Source: Symbiodinium kawagutii
Lineage: Eukaryota > Sar > Dinophyceae > Suessiales > Symbiodiniaceae
Assembly (NCBI GenBank): GCA_009767595.1
Contig: VSDK01010418.1
Span: forward strand, 358,493-422,492
DNA length: 64,000 nucleotides
Direction: 5' to 3'
The notes below the pieces were generated by a model. That model was given only the letters and a program-made list of their open reading frames with translations. It was not told the DNA's origin and did not search any database. A program made the position numbers and the translations under genes. Below are positions 12,287-24,536 of the stretch, piece by piece; the first letter of the stretch is position 1, and every line of letters begins with the position of its first letter.

Positions 12287-15200
12287 TCAATTCATGCGTC
12301 GCAAGAGCTCGTTGATCAACTCCTGGACTTGCGGCCGTCAGATGGTACACCAATGGTTGGCTTCTCGTTGACATGTCATTGATGGTTGACAACGCTGCCT
12401 AAGCATCAATGATTGACCAGGTCCGATTCATGGAACAATTCATTTTGAAAACGCACAAACGTTGGGCAAGATGGTGAACCAATGATGCGCTTGTGACTCA
12501 CTTTTGATGATAGTGATGATGGATAATGGCAGAGGAGAGTGACCAACTGTTTTTCGTTGCTTCTACAGCTTGGTGAGCAAATGTTCCGAGTTGATGGCTT
12601 GTATGAATCTCAAAAAAAGCCATGCTTATGGGTTCAGCCAGCAAGTGTAGAACCACTATTAACAGGCTGATGAACCAGGGGCAACGCTTCTGACTGCTCG
12701 AAAATCTTCAGTCTTCACGGGGAAGCCAACCAATTCAGGATACCCCCATTGGAGCAGTGGCGAGAACCAATGTCATATCCACTTCATCTGGTTCGTTAAT
12801 AAGTCTTCCCACGGCACAAAACAGGCAACAGTAATCAGGGAGCCCAACTCCCTGCAACATCATCAACCAGCATGTTACTCCGGTCCGTTTGAAGACAAAC
12901 AAATTTGCTCTGTTCGCTTCCGCTGGATGAGTCTTTACTCGGGCGGCTACACTGCTGGTAGCAAGTGTTTCCGCGAAGCTTCCGAGCAGTTTGCTTCCGC
13001 CACAGTTTCTGCATTAATTCCACGGCCGCAGTTTAGCTACATTGGTCATGGAAGGTTTTGGATGCCACTGATGTGAACTTTCAGAACATCCTTCAAAAGC
13101 CCCACAGTACACAAAGGCAGAAGAAAGAAGCTCTTTCGAAGTCATTTGTATTTTCGAAGTCATTTGTACACATAGACACACTTTATCATTTTCTAAGTCA
13201 TGGGCATTACCCATGTTTAGTAATTTCTTAGTCAAGAAAACTGAAATGGCCATTTTTCCAAGTTTCCAGGCCCCCAACCAAACCATCGAGGATTGGTTCC
13301 CGCCAACGATGCGCCTCGCGATTGCCCCAATCACCGCCACGAGCTTCGCAGAAACCGTGACCTCACACCCGGCACCGGGTCTCACTGATTGGTTGGTTGG
13401 TCGGTTGGTCGGTCAGTTGATGGTTACTGGATTTTTTCAACTAATGGTTTCACCAACGGTTCAACAATGGTTCCAGAAATGTTCAACCATGATTGGAACC
13501 AAAATTTTATAGTTCCGCTCAACAATTTTCAACCATGATTGGACAATGATCGAGACTCTCAAGCGTTATACCTAGCGCCAACCACACAGAAAATCACTAA
13601 CAATCGCAACACTGACCTGCACAATCACTAAGCGTAATGGCTCACAATCGCCGTTCATTGTGGCAGACTTCAACCGTGGCAGTCAGGGAAGTGTACTGCC
13701 AGTGTCAGGGTCAAGTCCCTGACGCTTGTTGATGAAGCCACCCTTGGGGGAGGAGAGCTTGAACGGCCACAAGAAGTTGGACACCTGGCGGGAGCTTGGG
13801 CAGCCAGGCAAAATGCCGAAGGCTCAGAATGGTGGTGAGTATTGGCTGTTTTTTTGTGGAGGATGGGGATTGCATGTTTGAACTGATGCCAGGGATGCTA
13901 AGATCGGCAAGCATGGATGTCATTCAGAGATCTCATCTTGCCGATCATAATTTGTATCATTTGCTCAAATGTGTGCCAATACCGGGCCTGCTTGAAGTTG
14001 GGACCGACGGTGTAGAGCTCATGGATGATGTCCTCCACTCCGTGGATGCCGTGCCTTGTGCATACACTTGCACTGGATTGCAAAACAAATCAATTCAAAA
14101 GTCCCTGTGTCTAATTGAACTGCGCTCTGCACACAAAGATTTGGTTGGTGACGTGAGTATGAAGTCTCTACAAATAATGCAGGCCATGTGACTTTCCAAG
14201 GCTCTCAGAGATGATGTCATTGGAGGTCAAGGGGATGCGCTGCTTGCTGACCTTGAGTCAAGTTTGATGAGAACATCATCACATGCCACAAACGTAGAAC
14301 TGTCGTGCCGACCGGGTCTCCGACCTTGCCGAAGCCACGCTTGTAGACCAGCTCCCTCACAGTCTTCAAGGAGGGATAGCCGTAGGTCACATAAGGCTGC
14401 ACCAACTTCAGCATGTTCAGGATCGGCTCGTTCACCTGACGATGCTGAGGCACAATGAGATATGAAAAGGTGATGCACTGTGAGATTCGGATCGTGATAA
14501 GTAATACCAGGCAGTGTATGATCAAGGATTATGAGTGTTGATAAGTTGTTGATGAGTTATGGTGATGTAAGATACTTCTTGTAAGGAATGATCGATGTGG
14601 CATGATCTGGTGCCAGAAGATATGGTAATATCGTCACAAGTCACAAGGTAAGCTTAAACTATGGCAAATGCAGAAGAGACTTAAGTGCAAGTGGGGGCCA
14701 GCTGGGATCATTCAGAGAAGAATTCTCGCATTGAAGATTACCAATGGGAGAAAAGCAGCGTGCAAGTGGAAGGCAAACGGGGCACGACCAAACCAGGAAC
14801 CCGTTGGATGGAAGAAAAGTGGCTGGAAATTGCTGGAAGAAAGGTCAAAAATCATGCTGCAACCAGACCCCGTGAGTGAGAGACCGGATGCAAATGATGT
14901 GCCCCCAACCATGTACCAGGTGGGGTCTCAATGATCAACCAGTTGTCACGAATCCCCCCTGCACCTTGAGGAAGACTCCGTTGTGCAGCTGCTTCAATCG
15001 CAAAAGCTGGAGCACCTTCCTGCAAGGAGTGGTTGCAAACTGATCATCTACCGACAAAGGTATATCTTTGAAAGATATATGTAGACACATATGCCATCAT
15101 ATGGCTGTGGGTCAAAACCCCGTACCCCTGGTTCCCCATCATTAACCATTGTTTTCCCTGTAGTTGCTTGGTTCTTATCTACCAGTATTGGTTCATTAAT

Positions 15201-18200
15201 ATTGACCCATAGTCATATGTATACATAAACACACACTTTCACACACACGGCTTCGACATCTACATCAATGGCTCCATGTATAAGTATGAATCGGAAGATG
15301 GAGATGGACGTGTATCAAGTAAATGGAAAGGTACCAGAAGATGGAAATTTCACAACGAACTCATTCGTTAGCTCATCACTGGATGCCCCCAGAAAGTTCC
15401 CACACTCCTTGGCTTGGGACTCATCTTGATGATTCCCGTGATTCGAACCACAAAGAGCAGCTTGGCCTGGTGAGCTGGGAGGGTCTGCGCAGTGCTGTTG
15501 CAATCTGAGAGGTGCCCTCGAATTCAAAAACTTGACACTTGTTGCAGCGTCAACAGTTCTGGGGGCTACGAAGCTCAGCACAATTCGCTGCCAAAGGGCT
15601 TGCATCAAGTGAATCCAAGACTCTGCGCGGAAGCTTTGAAGATTCATGAGATTAGCAGGTATATTCACATCCGTGAACGCATGTCGCAAGAGCACATGAA
15701 GAAAATGATTGATGCATATTTAACATATTTGTTCATGTTACATATGCATTTACTGATCTATGTCTCAACGGGATGTGCATCCATCCATCCATCCATCCAT
15801 CCATCCATCCATCCGCCCGTCCAAATCCCTTGTGCTTGTTGGGGAGTTGGTGACGGCAGCGCCTCGGGCTCCACGAAGAAGTTCCCCTTGAGCTTCGCAT
15901 CGCGGCGCAGCTGCACCAGCTCTGCGGCCGTCTCGGCGTACTCCTGCGCCCGGGAGCGGTGGCAGCACCCCTCGGCGGTGTCCGGTGGGGCGGTCTCCGG
16001 ACCCAGGTCCTTCTCATAGGCCGCCGTGCGCTCCTTCAGCTTGGCACGTTCTTCCTTCAGCGGTTCTCGAGTTGGTGATCCACTGGGGTAGGGCATGGTG
16101 GGGCATGGTAGGAAGGTTCCTACCTGTTTTGCAGATGTGAACCAAGCAGAAAGGTGGACCATCTCAGTTTCTGATCATGAGAATCGAGGACAGCAGCTTT
16201 GTAGTCAACCTGCAAGTTCTGTCAGAACATGGCAGAACCTCCAAATGAATCCAACCAAACAAGCACCACTATAGAGAACTTCTCTCATACGGAAAAAACC
16301 AATGGGGATTCATCTCCAGCAACCACGATTGAGAAGTACGAAACAACACACACCATATTTGGAACGTTGAAAACAGTTGAACTCAGAGAGTCCATAATTA
16401 TTGAGCCCAACAAGTGACCTTTGGCAATGGAAGATAAAGAAAATCTACCAAAAAAATCTGTAATCCATAGTTGCTGTGGATTTCCCATCATCTAGTTTGG
16501 TGCCTGCTTCTTCACGACTCCTGGCAAAGCTAAATTCGTTCTCCCCATCGAAGGCAATGTTGATTGGTTGCTAGGTGATCCTGGGTTACCAACCATGATC
16601 GATCACTATTAACCATTGTGCTCCACTGCAGCAATTTCATCACTTCCAAGCAGAACTATAAGACAGCTGTCCAACCATCTCTTCTGCACGATCCTGAATT
16701 CCTTGGTTCTAAGCTGGACAACGGAGGTGGCGTCCCAACCACCAGCAACGAAACGATGGAAATCATCTTTGGCAACAACTTGGGGGCTGGATACCAAGCG
16801 GGTCTGGTTGAGTTGATCACCCCTTCCTTGCGAAGGGAAGCTGAGCCGTGACTGACCAGTCCACTGAGAGCTTGCCCAGCTACCAAGGAAGCACCCCCAC
16901 AACCAACCTGTCAACCAACCATGGCAGCTGTATCCCTGTGGGTTGGTCGTACCACCTTTGTGTACCATTGCCACTGCTTTACCGCTCTGTGGCCTCCCTA
17001 GTCTTCTGCTTTGCTGCCAGAGCAGTCTTCTTCTCCTGTGCAGCGAATCAGGTCTAGGAAAAATGCCACAGCCACTCCAAAGACAACAAGAAAAGTGCCA
17101 CAGCCACTTCTTTCTCAGAACGAGCACCAAAAGCTCAATGCATGGCATCATCTTTTGACGACTTGGTTACAGTATGACATTCCACTGGGCCCTTTAAGAC
17201 GAAAGTCTTTGCGCCGTCCCTCGATTCAAACGACATGAAGCAATCTATATAAATAGTCGCCTGAATGATCCCATGCACTAGAAAGAAATTGACGCAGAAA
17301 TCAGAGAGGACTCTACTAGCCACAGAGACTTGAACTCCAAACAAATCCTTTCTACATCATCAAACACAGCTTACCATTGAAGGATTGGAAATGTCTATCG
17401 AGCCAACGGGTCAACGATTCATTTCTCTCGGCACCTCGGCCAACTTCACATCCCTCTCGGTCTTCAGTTTGACCAGTTCCGGCACAGCAGCTCCCTCAAT
17501 TGGGACATCCTGTCACTCGACAGGCGGAGAACAAGGGATGCAAAGGCAGCGACTCATCCACCACGAAAAGGAAAGGGACCAAACAAATGCAGAGGATGGA
17601 AGCTAGTAAGGAGAAGAAAAAATCAACCCTAGGGAGGATTTAAATACTCAAAAAGAATGGGGATTGACTCGCACGACCAATCGAATAGATATGCTAATGT
17701 CATCAGCAACAACAGATTGACTTCCGGACTTCATGGTGTGCAATTGAGTTGACTTTTGTCCACACTGTGTGAATAAATATGTTGTCAGCTCAAACTAGAT
17801 TGCTCCCACGGGCGAAACAAATCTGCGTGTACTCTCCAAGTCAGAGTTCACAAGCTCAACATCCCTGAGTGGTTGGAGGCGAGGTCCCATAGCCGTGTCA
17901 AAGACCCAGTGCTTGTGGGACATCAAAATTTGCAGATAGTTTAGGTTCTTGTATGGGTCACATGACGTTGTTTCATTGTCAGCAGGACCATATCCTTCAC
18001 AGGATTCCCTTTGAAGCCAACAAGGGGAGCGGAATGCACTTCGGATTTTGATACTGCTTCAACACTTCCGAATGACAATCGTGAGTGACCCATCTCTGAG
18101 CTGGCAGGTGACTAAGGTCGGTACATCACAGTTTGTTGAATCTTTGCCACAAATGCATGGGGATATCAATAGCACATCACTCACAATCATCAGCAACAAC

Positions 18201-18809
18201 GAGGATATGACAAAAAACAATATAGAATGAGGATGTAACCAACAGCAATCAATCGCGCAAACCTCAATGGTTGACAGTCTCATATATGCACATAATAATC
18301 AAATGTATAAGTTTGAAGTTGATACAAGGATAGGTCAAGATGCGCGATGCACAGAGATATGTGAGAATGCAAATTGAACACTTCCGGTTGCCATCCAAAG
18401 TAATGTTTCCGCGTTTTTACGTCGAGATGAACAGCCCCAATATCGTCTCGTGATGGTCAGCCCTATCTTGCTCATGTAGCAGCGGTTGGAAAACAATTAG
18501 AAAAGTGACCACCGGAGATCCACAATGATAGACCATACATATATGGTGGAAGAACGCACAAAGGAATCTATGTCTTATGGATTGCTGATAAGAATTATTG
18601 CACTTACATGCCGACAAAGGAATTGAAGAAATTGTTTGCGGCAAAATGGATGTGGTACATGGCCCTGGGAAATAAATTTGCAATAAAGGCTGTTGAAAAT
18701 GGAAAAAACCATAGAGCGCTTCACAGTATATGTAGATCAGAGGGACTACAACCCCAAGTGGCCCCAAGCATGCCAGAAGGACCTTGGAGATTAGGTACCG
18801 CTCAGCCAT
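12287..18809 (-). CDS. RPL7: 60S ribosomal protein L7 (uL30), 13 exons
   Basis: Component of the large ribosomal subunit. Exons read on the minus strand: 18809-18783, 17509-17435, 17035-16983, 16082-16010, 15943-15863, 15466-15408, 15019-14965, 14435-14325, 14251-14193, 14054-13988, 13784-13718, 13361-13315 and 12322-12287. All phases agree and the total is 810 nt (269 aa plus stop), slightly longer than the usual 240-250 aa. Diagnostic uL30 stretches are [85 protein letters not shown] and the end [11 protein letters not shown]. Donors are GT in six introns, GC in introns 5, 10 and 12, and GA in introns 4, 6 and 11. The first exon (MAERYLISK) is chosen because it is in phase and begins with ATG; it is less certain than the rest. 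Identity comes from motif recall, not a search. Confidence 0.93.
15099..15217. mobile_element. TIR element family B
   Basis: Left ATATGGCTGTGGGTCAAAAC, right TTGACCCATAGTCATAT. Internal 'cgtacccctggttcccc' and 'attaaccattgttttccct'. It sits in RPL7 intron 6 (15020-15407). Confidence 0.8.
15779..15815. repeat. (CATC)n microsatellite
   Basis: About nine CATC tetranucleotides in intron 5 of RPL7, next to the 3' end of exon 5. Confidence 0.95.
15944..16009 (-). other. 66 nt GA-AG intron 4 of RPL7, frame-neutral
   Basis: Joining ...AAYEK to [10 protein letters not shown] matches the uL30 family, which has no insertion here. The 66 nt between are a multiple of three, contain no stop in the reading frame, start with GACCTG and end with GCGCAG. 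It can be an intron with a GA donor, or a 22-residue insertion. Conservation favours an intron. Confidence 0.7.
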
Positions 18810-19700
18810 CTTTGCTACAAGGGCCACACGCTCGAGCCACGCTGGTGTGACTTCATCCACACACAAATTGGATGATGACGTGACTTCATTCCTCAAATAA
18901 GTTGTGATGCCGCTGGAAACAAAGTAGATACTTTTGCTGAATATCATCAACAGCTTGTATAAACACGCCGCTGATTTCCTCCCTTTTTGATAATGATGTT
19001 TGGCACTTTGCATATCAGAGGAAATTTCCTTACTTTTGCATCAGCAAGATATGATACGTACATATATATCTGTCAGTTTCAGGCCTCAAATGATGTACCT
19101 CAAGCATAAATCCATCTTGCCTTGTCCAACGGCTCACTCACCGGTGCCCTCAGCGACCATCTGCCACTCTCCTATTTCAACCAGAGCCTCCTCCCCAAGA
19201 ATCTGAGCTACCTGCTTCCCTCACGCCTTGGGGTTTGCAGCCTCTCATATGTGGTTGAAACACGCGGTCCACGGGACATCCAGCGCGAATGCGCCGAATG
19301 GAACCATGGAAACGTAACGACGATGTGAAGTCGCAGGCACTAGAGAGCTCTCGCGAGGCACCACAATCAGTTGTTGTGAATTTCTCGCAAAAACCCTGAG
19401 TTGTTGGCTTGCCTTCCGGCAAAATAGCATCCTCTCGTGGGGGCCACAGGTCTACATTCACAGTCACTGCTGACCCTGTGGTCTGCGAATATGTTTTCAA
19501 ACCATGTAACCGCTGATTGCTGAGCGATCTCAGTCTCCCACCACAATCAATGACATCCAGCACTAGAGCTGGGTCACCCGCCAATTTTTTTCGGTTCATT
19601 GGATCGGTTGCCAATTTTTTAAGAAACCAAAAGCAAAAACGAGATCCAGGTCGTCACATGTCGTGACAACATGTCGGACTCAACATTGCAGACAATGGGG
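18810..19700. other. Upstream region of RPL7, nothing coding seen
   Basis: Mixed-composition sequence 5' of the RPL7 start. No TATA-like or other promoter element can be defended; dinoflagellate promoters have no clear consensus. Confidence 0.5.
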
Positions 19701-19719
19701 GGGACAAAGCAAGATCCAC

Positions 19720-22180
19720 GCCGTGATTTTTTGTCCTTGTCACGGTACTTCGGTCGCTGGTAGATCGGACAAGCATATCAGAAATGAAACAATAACGATA
19801 ATCGAGTGGCTTATCCAATCGTTGGCAAAACAAACAAACAAACAAAGACCAGGAAACCAAACAAAAAACCTACCAGCCACCAACCAAAAGGAAAAGCAAC
19901 AAACCAAACAACCAACCTAAACACACACCAGCAACCAAAACAAAACCAAACGCCATTTTTTGCAAGCCAACAAAATCATACAATCCACACAAAAGCGGCA
20001 TCCTAAGATCAGTGAAATTTTGCACTCATGCATCTCAGAACTTGAGGAACCAGGCATCCTCTTCATCATAGTGCTGCCAAATCTGCCCATTTTTTTTTCC
20101 CCTCCGTAGCGCCACCCGAGCACATTTCTCCGGTTGCTATTAGATCGGCCACTGAAAAGTGGGCCAAACCAGTCAGCATCAGATGCACCAAAGAATGAAA
20201 GCAAAAACGAACCAGAGCAACTAAAAACCAACCAAACAAGCAAACCACACCACAACCAAACCACCAGACCAAACCCCACCAACAAAAACCACCACCACAC
20301 CCAGCACCAAAAACATTATCAAGTGGATCATGGCAGAAGATTTTTAAGCCAACTACGCTCTTGAAAAGACTGGGTGAAATTCCACTCTCACGCATCTCAA
20401 AAGTAGAAGTACTGGGCATCATCGTCCAACTAATCCGTGAGTTTGGCTGGCACAATGTTCCAATTTTTCCCTTCGCAATTTCGTATGTTAATCAGAATCG
20501 TTGACTGCAGCCAAACCTGCCCAATCCAAAAGTTCGCAATAGTAACATATTTTGCCCCCCGAAGCCCGAAGCGCCATACGAGCACATCACTCAGGTCGCT
20601 ATTAGTTCGAGTAGTGAAAAAGTGGTGAGGTTAGTCAGCATGAACTGCACAATGGTGTGTAAATCAAACAAACAAACAAACAAACAAACAAACAAACAAA
20701 CAAACAAACAAAGAAACAAACAGACAGACAGACAGACAAACAGACAAACAGACAAACAGACAAACAAACAAACAGACAAACAGACAAACAGACAAACAGA
20801 CAAACAGACAAACAAACAGACAAACAAACAAACAAACAAACAAACAGACAAACAAACAGACAGACAAACAAACTAACAAACAAACTAACTAAATAACAAA
20901 CTAACAAACTAATGAACTAACAAACAAACTAACAAACAAACTAACAAACTGACAAAACAAAACAAAACAAAACAAAACAGAACAAAACAAAACAAAACAA
21001 AACAAACAAAGAAACAAAAAAAGAAACCAACAAAGAAACTAACAAACCAACAAACCAACAAACCAACAAACCAACAAACCAACAAACCAACAAACCAACA
21101 AACCAATAAACCAACAAACCAACAAACCAACAAACCAACAAACCAACAAACCAACAAACCAACAAACCAACAAACCAACAAACCAACAAACCAACAAACC
21201 AACAAACCAACAAACCAACAAACCAACAAACCAACAAACCAACAAACCAACAAACCAACAAAACCAACAAAACCAACAAAACCAAAAACAAACAAACAAA
21301 CAAACAAACAAACAAACAAACAAACAAAAAACAAACAAACAAACGACCAAACCATCGAACGAACGAACGAACGAACGAACGAACGAACGAACCAACCAAC
21401 CAACCAACAAACAAAACAAAACAAAACGAAACAAAGCGAAACAAAACAAAACAAAACAAAACAAAACAAAACAAACAAACCAACCAACCAACCAACCAAC
21501 CAACCAACCAGAACCAAGCAGCAAACAACACAACCAGCCAATTAAAAACAAACCAGCCAACAAACAAGACAACCGTCCACACACCGACCAAGTGCGTTGC
21601 AAAAGAAAATCACAAACTACCTACCCTAAAAGAAGACTAGGTGAAACTCCGCTCTCACGCATCCCAGAAGAAGAAGAGCCAGGCATCGTCATCAAAATTC
21701 CGCGCAGCTCTGTCTTTTCATCCGTCCAGCTTTAATCCTGCTGTCTTCCAATACGATTTGCTGCACATTTACTCAGGTAAAGGCATTGCAAAAACTTATT
21801 GCAGCACACGGTAGCCAAGCTCAACGCGAATCATCAATGCGAGTGCGGAAACATAAACCTAACTTGAATGGAAGGGGGGGCATTTTTTTCCTTGGTAGTG
21901 CCTATTGCACACGAAATGCAGGTCACTATGTGTCCAGAAAGGCTGCAATAGAGATCGAAAGATCGCCAATTAGAAGTAAGATGACCATTGAGAACAACCA
22001 GACCAACACCAGAACCACAGCAAACCACAAACAAAAACCAAAACCAAAAAACCCAACCAGCCACCCACAAACAAAAACAAGTCATCTCACTTCTCAGACT
22101 AACTAACTTTGCTCAAGGTGAAACGTGTGAAACTCCGCACTCACGCATCTCAGAAGTCAATCAGCCGGGCATCATCGCTT
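19720..22180. repeat. Higher-order repeat with CAAA-rich spacers
   Basis: A block like 'gagcacatttctccggttgc...agatcgg..actgaaaagtgg...' (near 19740, 20120, 20580 and, weaker, 21780-21980) is followed by a variable CAAA/CCAA-rich tract. Then comes a block like 'gtgaaactccgctctcacgc' plus 'atctcagaa...gggcatc' (near 20010, 20370, 21640, 22125). About four iterations, diverged. Confidence 0.7.
20664..21535. repeat. (CAAA)n / (CAGA)n / (CCAACAAA)n array
   Basis: Nearly 870 bp of CAAA tetranucleotides interrupted by CAGA. It then turns into CAAACTAA, CAAAA, an 8 bp CCAACAAA array (21050-21260), GAAC and CCAA runs. It carries no C-poor or coding signal; the long open frames in it are artefacts. 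Confidence 0.97.
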
Positions 22181-22390
22181 CATCTCATCTTGTGCAAATT
22201 TCATCACAAGAACCATCCTTTGTACCTTGCCTGGCGACCACTTCTGAGAGTCCTGCCAGTAGACATTGCACCCCAACGTTGCAGCTTTGCACAAAGACTA
22301 GACGACGGTTGGCCCGAGAGCGAGAAAGGCAATGTTATACAAGCCTCCGATATACTTATTCAATCAGACTAACGTCATGATCTTTGAAAT

Positions 22391-22608
22391 GGATGATGAT
22401 GATGATGATGATGATGGTGATGATGATGGTGATGATGATGATGATGATGATGGTGACGACGATGACGATGATGATGATGATGATGATGGTGGTGATGTTG
22501 ATGATGATGGTGGCGCTGATGAAGATGATGATGGTGATGAAGGTGATTACGATGATCATGAAGATGCTTTTGGCGATGGGTATGCTGAGAAGGATGATGA
22601 TGTAAAAT
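22391..22608. repeat. (GAT)n microsatellite
   Basis: GAT triplets with scattered GGT, GAC and GTT variants. Confidence 0.95.
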
Positions 22609-22619
22609 AATTGAAGAGA

Positions 22620-23716
22620 AGAACATGTCGAAGATTGGTTGTTGATGTAATTGCGCGTACAACGGGATGTGTATGCATCAGAAAAAAACGGTCGATATTT
22701 GCACGCAGTCGTGCGAAGGCATCTGCGGAAAGATGTAGTTGTCCAGTTGCAATGTCAGCCTCAATTGGCGCAGGAAAAAAAAGCAAGAATGGCTGGTTTG
22801 ATCAGTCCATGCTGGTGTAGACACATGTCTAAAATTGTGCAGCTTTGCACCACAAAAGTAAGATCATCTTGGCTGCATCAGTCCAAACCGAAGTCAGAAG
22901 CGCTTCTTGCTCAGAAGATAACTTGACCTCAGAATACATTCACAATTCAACAGGCATGGCTCACCTTGAACCAAGAGAAGCGCAGCGCGCACTGAATCAT
23001 CAAAGCCAACAAAATGAAAACACCCGTAAAAAAATTCCAGATCCGTGCAACTCAGCCCTTGAACTCCGTCCTCCAGGGTCGCACAGGCAATGCCATGTTC
23101 TTGCCAGCCACCACCTCCAGCGTCGCGCGCTTCCATCGCACTTGAAATTCCATAAAAATAAAATGCTCAAATGCCATTCCATTCAACGCATTGAGTCCTG
23201 AGGGCAACCAAAACAAACTGGGACCATGATGCCCGCAATGAGATTTTAATGACGTTTCCCAAAATCCCTGCTCACTGAACGAAAATAGATTTAACTAAAC
23301 AACCCTCCGCATTTTGACTGTTAACGTTGAGGTTCGAACATTCCAAACGCGGCAAGGGATTGCACCATCCTAAGCACAGCGTCGCATGATATTTGTCGCA
23401 GCAAAAATGTTGACAATGCCAGACAACACTTCCAATGGAGACTTCCATCCTTGAGAGCCCAACAATAAAAAACCTATTCTTCTATGGTCAATTGCAAGGT
23501 ATACACGCACAAAAAGACTTGTACCCAATCAGTTTCATTTTTTTGCGCAATCTCAATTTTCTATGGAAATTTCCATATATTTCACGAAAAAAGACTTGTA
23601 CCAAGATGCTGTTTCTTTGAATATCGCAACGGTTTTGATTCATCATCAAAAATTCATCATTCTTTCTGTGCAGATCTTCAAGTTTTCTCAAAACAAAAAT
23701 ACTTGTACCAAATCAA
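22620..23716. other. Non-coding, nothing recognised
   Basis: Only short open frames without splice or composition support. It contains two diverged 'caaaaagacttgtacc' motifs (23509 and 23587, again 23695) that look like a decayed ~80 bp repeat. Confidence 0.45.
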
Positions 23717-24536
23717 NNNNNNNNNNNNNNNNNNNNNNNNNNNNNNNNNNNNNNNNNNNNNNNNNNNNNNNNNNNNNNNNNNNNNNNNNNNNNNNNNNNN
23801 NNNNNNNNNNNNNNNNNNNNNNNNNNNNNNNNNNNNNNNNNNNNNNNNNNNNNNNNNNNNNNNNNNNNNNNNNNNNNNNNNNNNNNNNNNNNNNNNNNNN
23901 NNNNNNNNNNNNNNNNNNNNNNNNNNNNNNNNNNNNNNNNNNNNNNNNNNNNNNNNNNNNNNNNNNNNNNNNNNNNNNNNNNNNNNNNNNNNNNNNNNNN
24001 NNNNNNNNNNNNNNNNNNNNNNNNNNNNNNNNNNNNNNNNNNNNNNNNNNNNNNNNNNNNNNNNNNNNNNNNNNNNNNNNNNNNNNNNNNNNNNNNNNNN
24101 NNNNNNNNNNNNNNNNNNNNNNNNNNNNNNNNNNNNNNNNNNNNNNNNNNNNNNNNNNNNNNNNNNNNNNNNNNNNNNNNNNNNNNNNNNNNNNNNNNNN
24201 NNNNNNNNNNNNNNNNNNNNNNNNNNNNNNNNNNNNNNNNNNNNNNNNNNNNNNNNNNNNNNNNNNNNNNNNNNNNNNNNNNNNNNNNNNNNNNNNNNNN
24301 NNNNNNNNNNNNNNNNNNNNNNNNNNNNNNNNNNNNNNNNNNNNNNNNNNNNNNNNNNNNNNNNNNNNNNNNNNNNNNNNNNNNNNNNNNNNNNNNNNNN
24401 NNNNNNNNNNNNNNNNNNNNNNNNNNNNNNNNNNNNNNNNNNNNNNNNNNNNNNNNNNNNNNNNNNNNNNNNNNNNNNNNNNNNNNNNNNNNNNNNNNNN
24501 NNNNNNNNNNNNNNNNNNNNNNNNNNNNNNNNNNNN
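23717..24536. other. Assembly gap (N)
   Basis: 820 unknown bases directly before the 'AAAACGTACC' satellite, most likely because the satellite could not be assembled. Confidence 0.99.

Noticed and set aside
16609..17151. 180-codon minus-strand frame
   Set aside because: It overlaps RPL7 exon 3 in another frame and lies mostly in intron 3. The plus-strand frame there ([15 protein letters not shown]...) is also open, so neither has good support.
20635..21602. Long minus-strand open frames rich in Cys, Leu, Val, Phe
   Set aside because: They are translations of CAAA/CCAA tetranucleotide arrays; no start context, no splice sites and no non-repeat residues.
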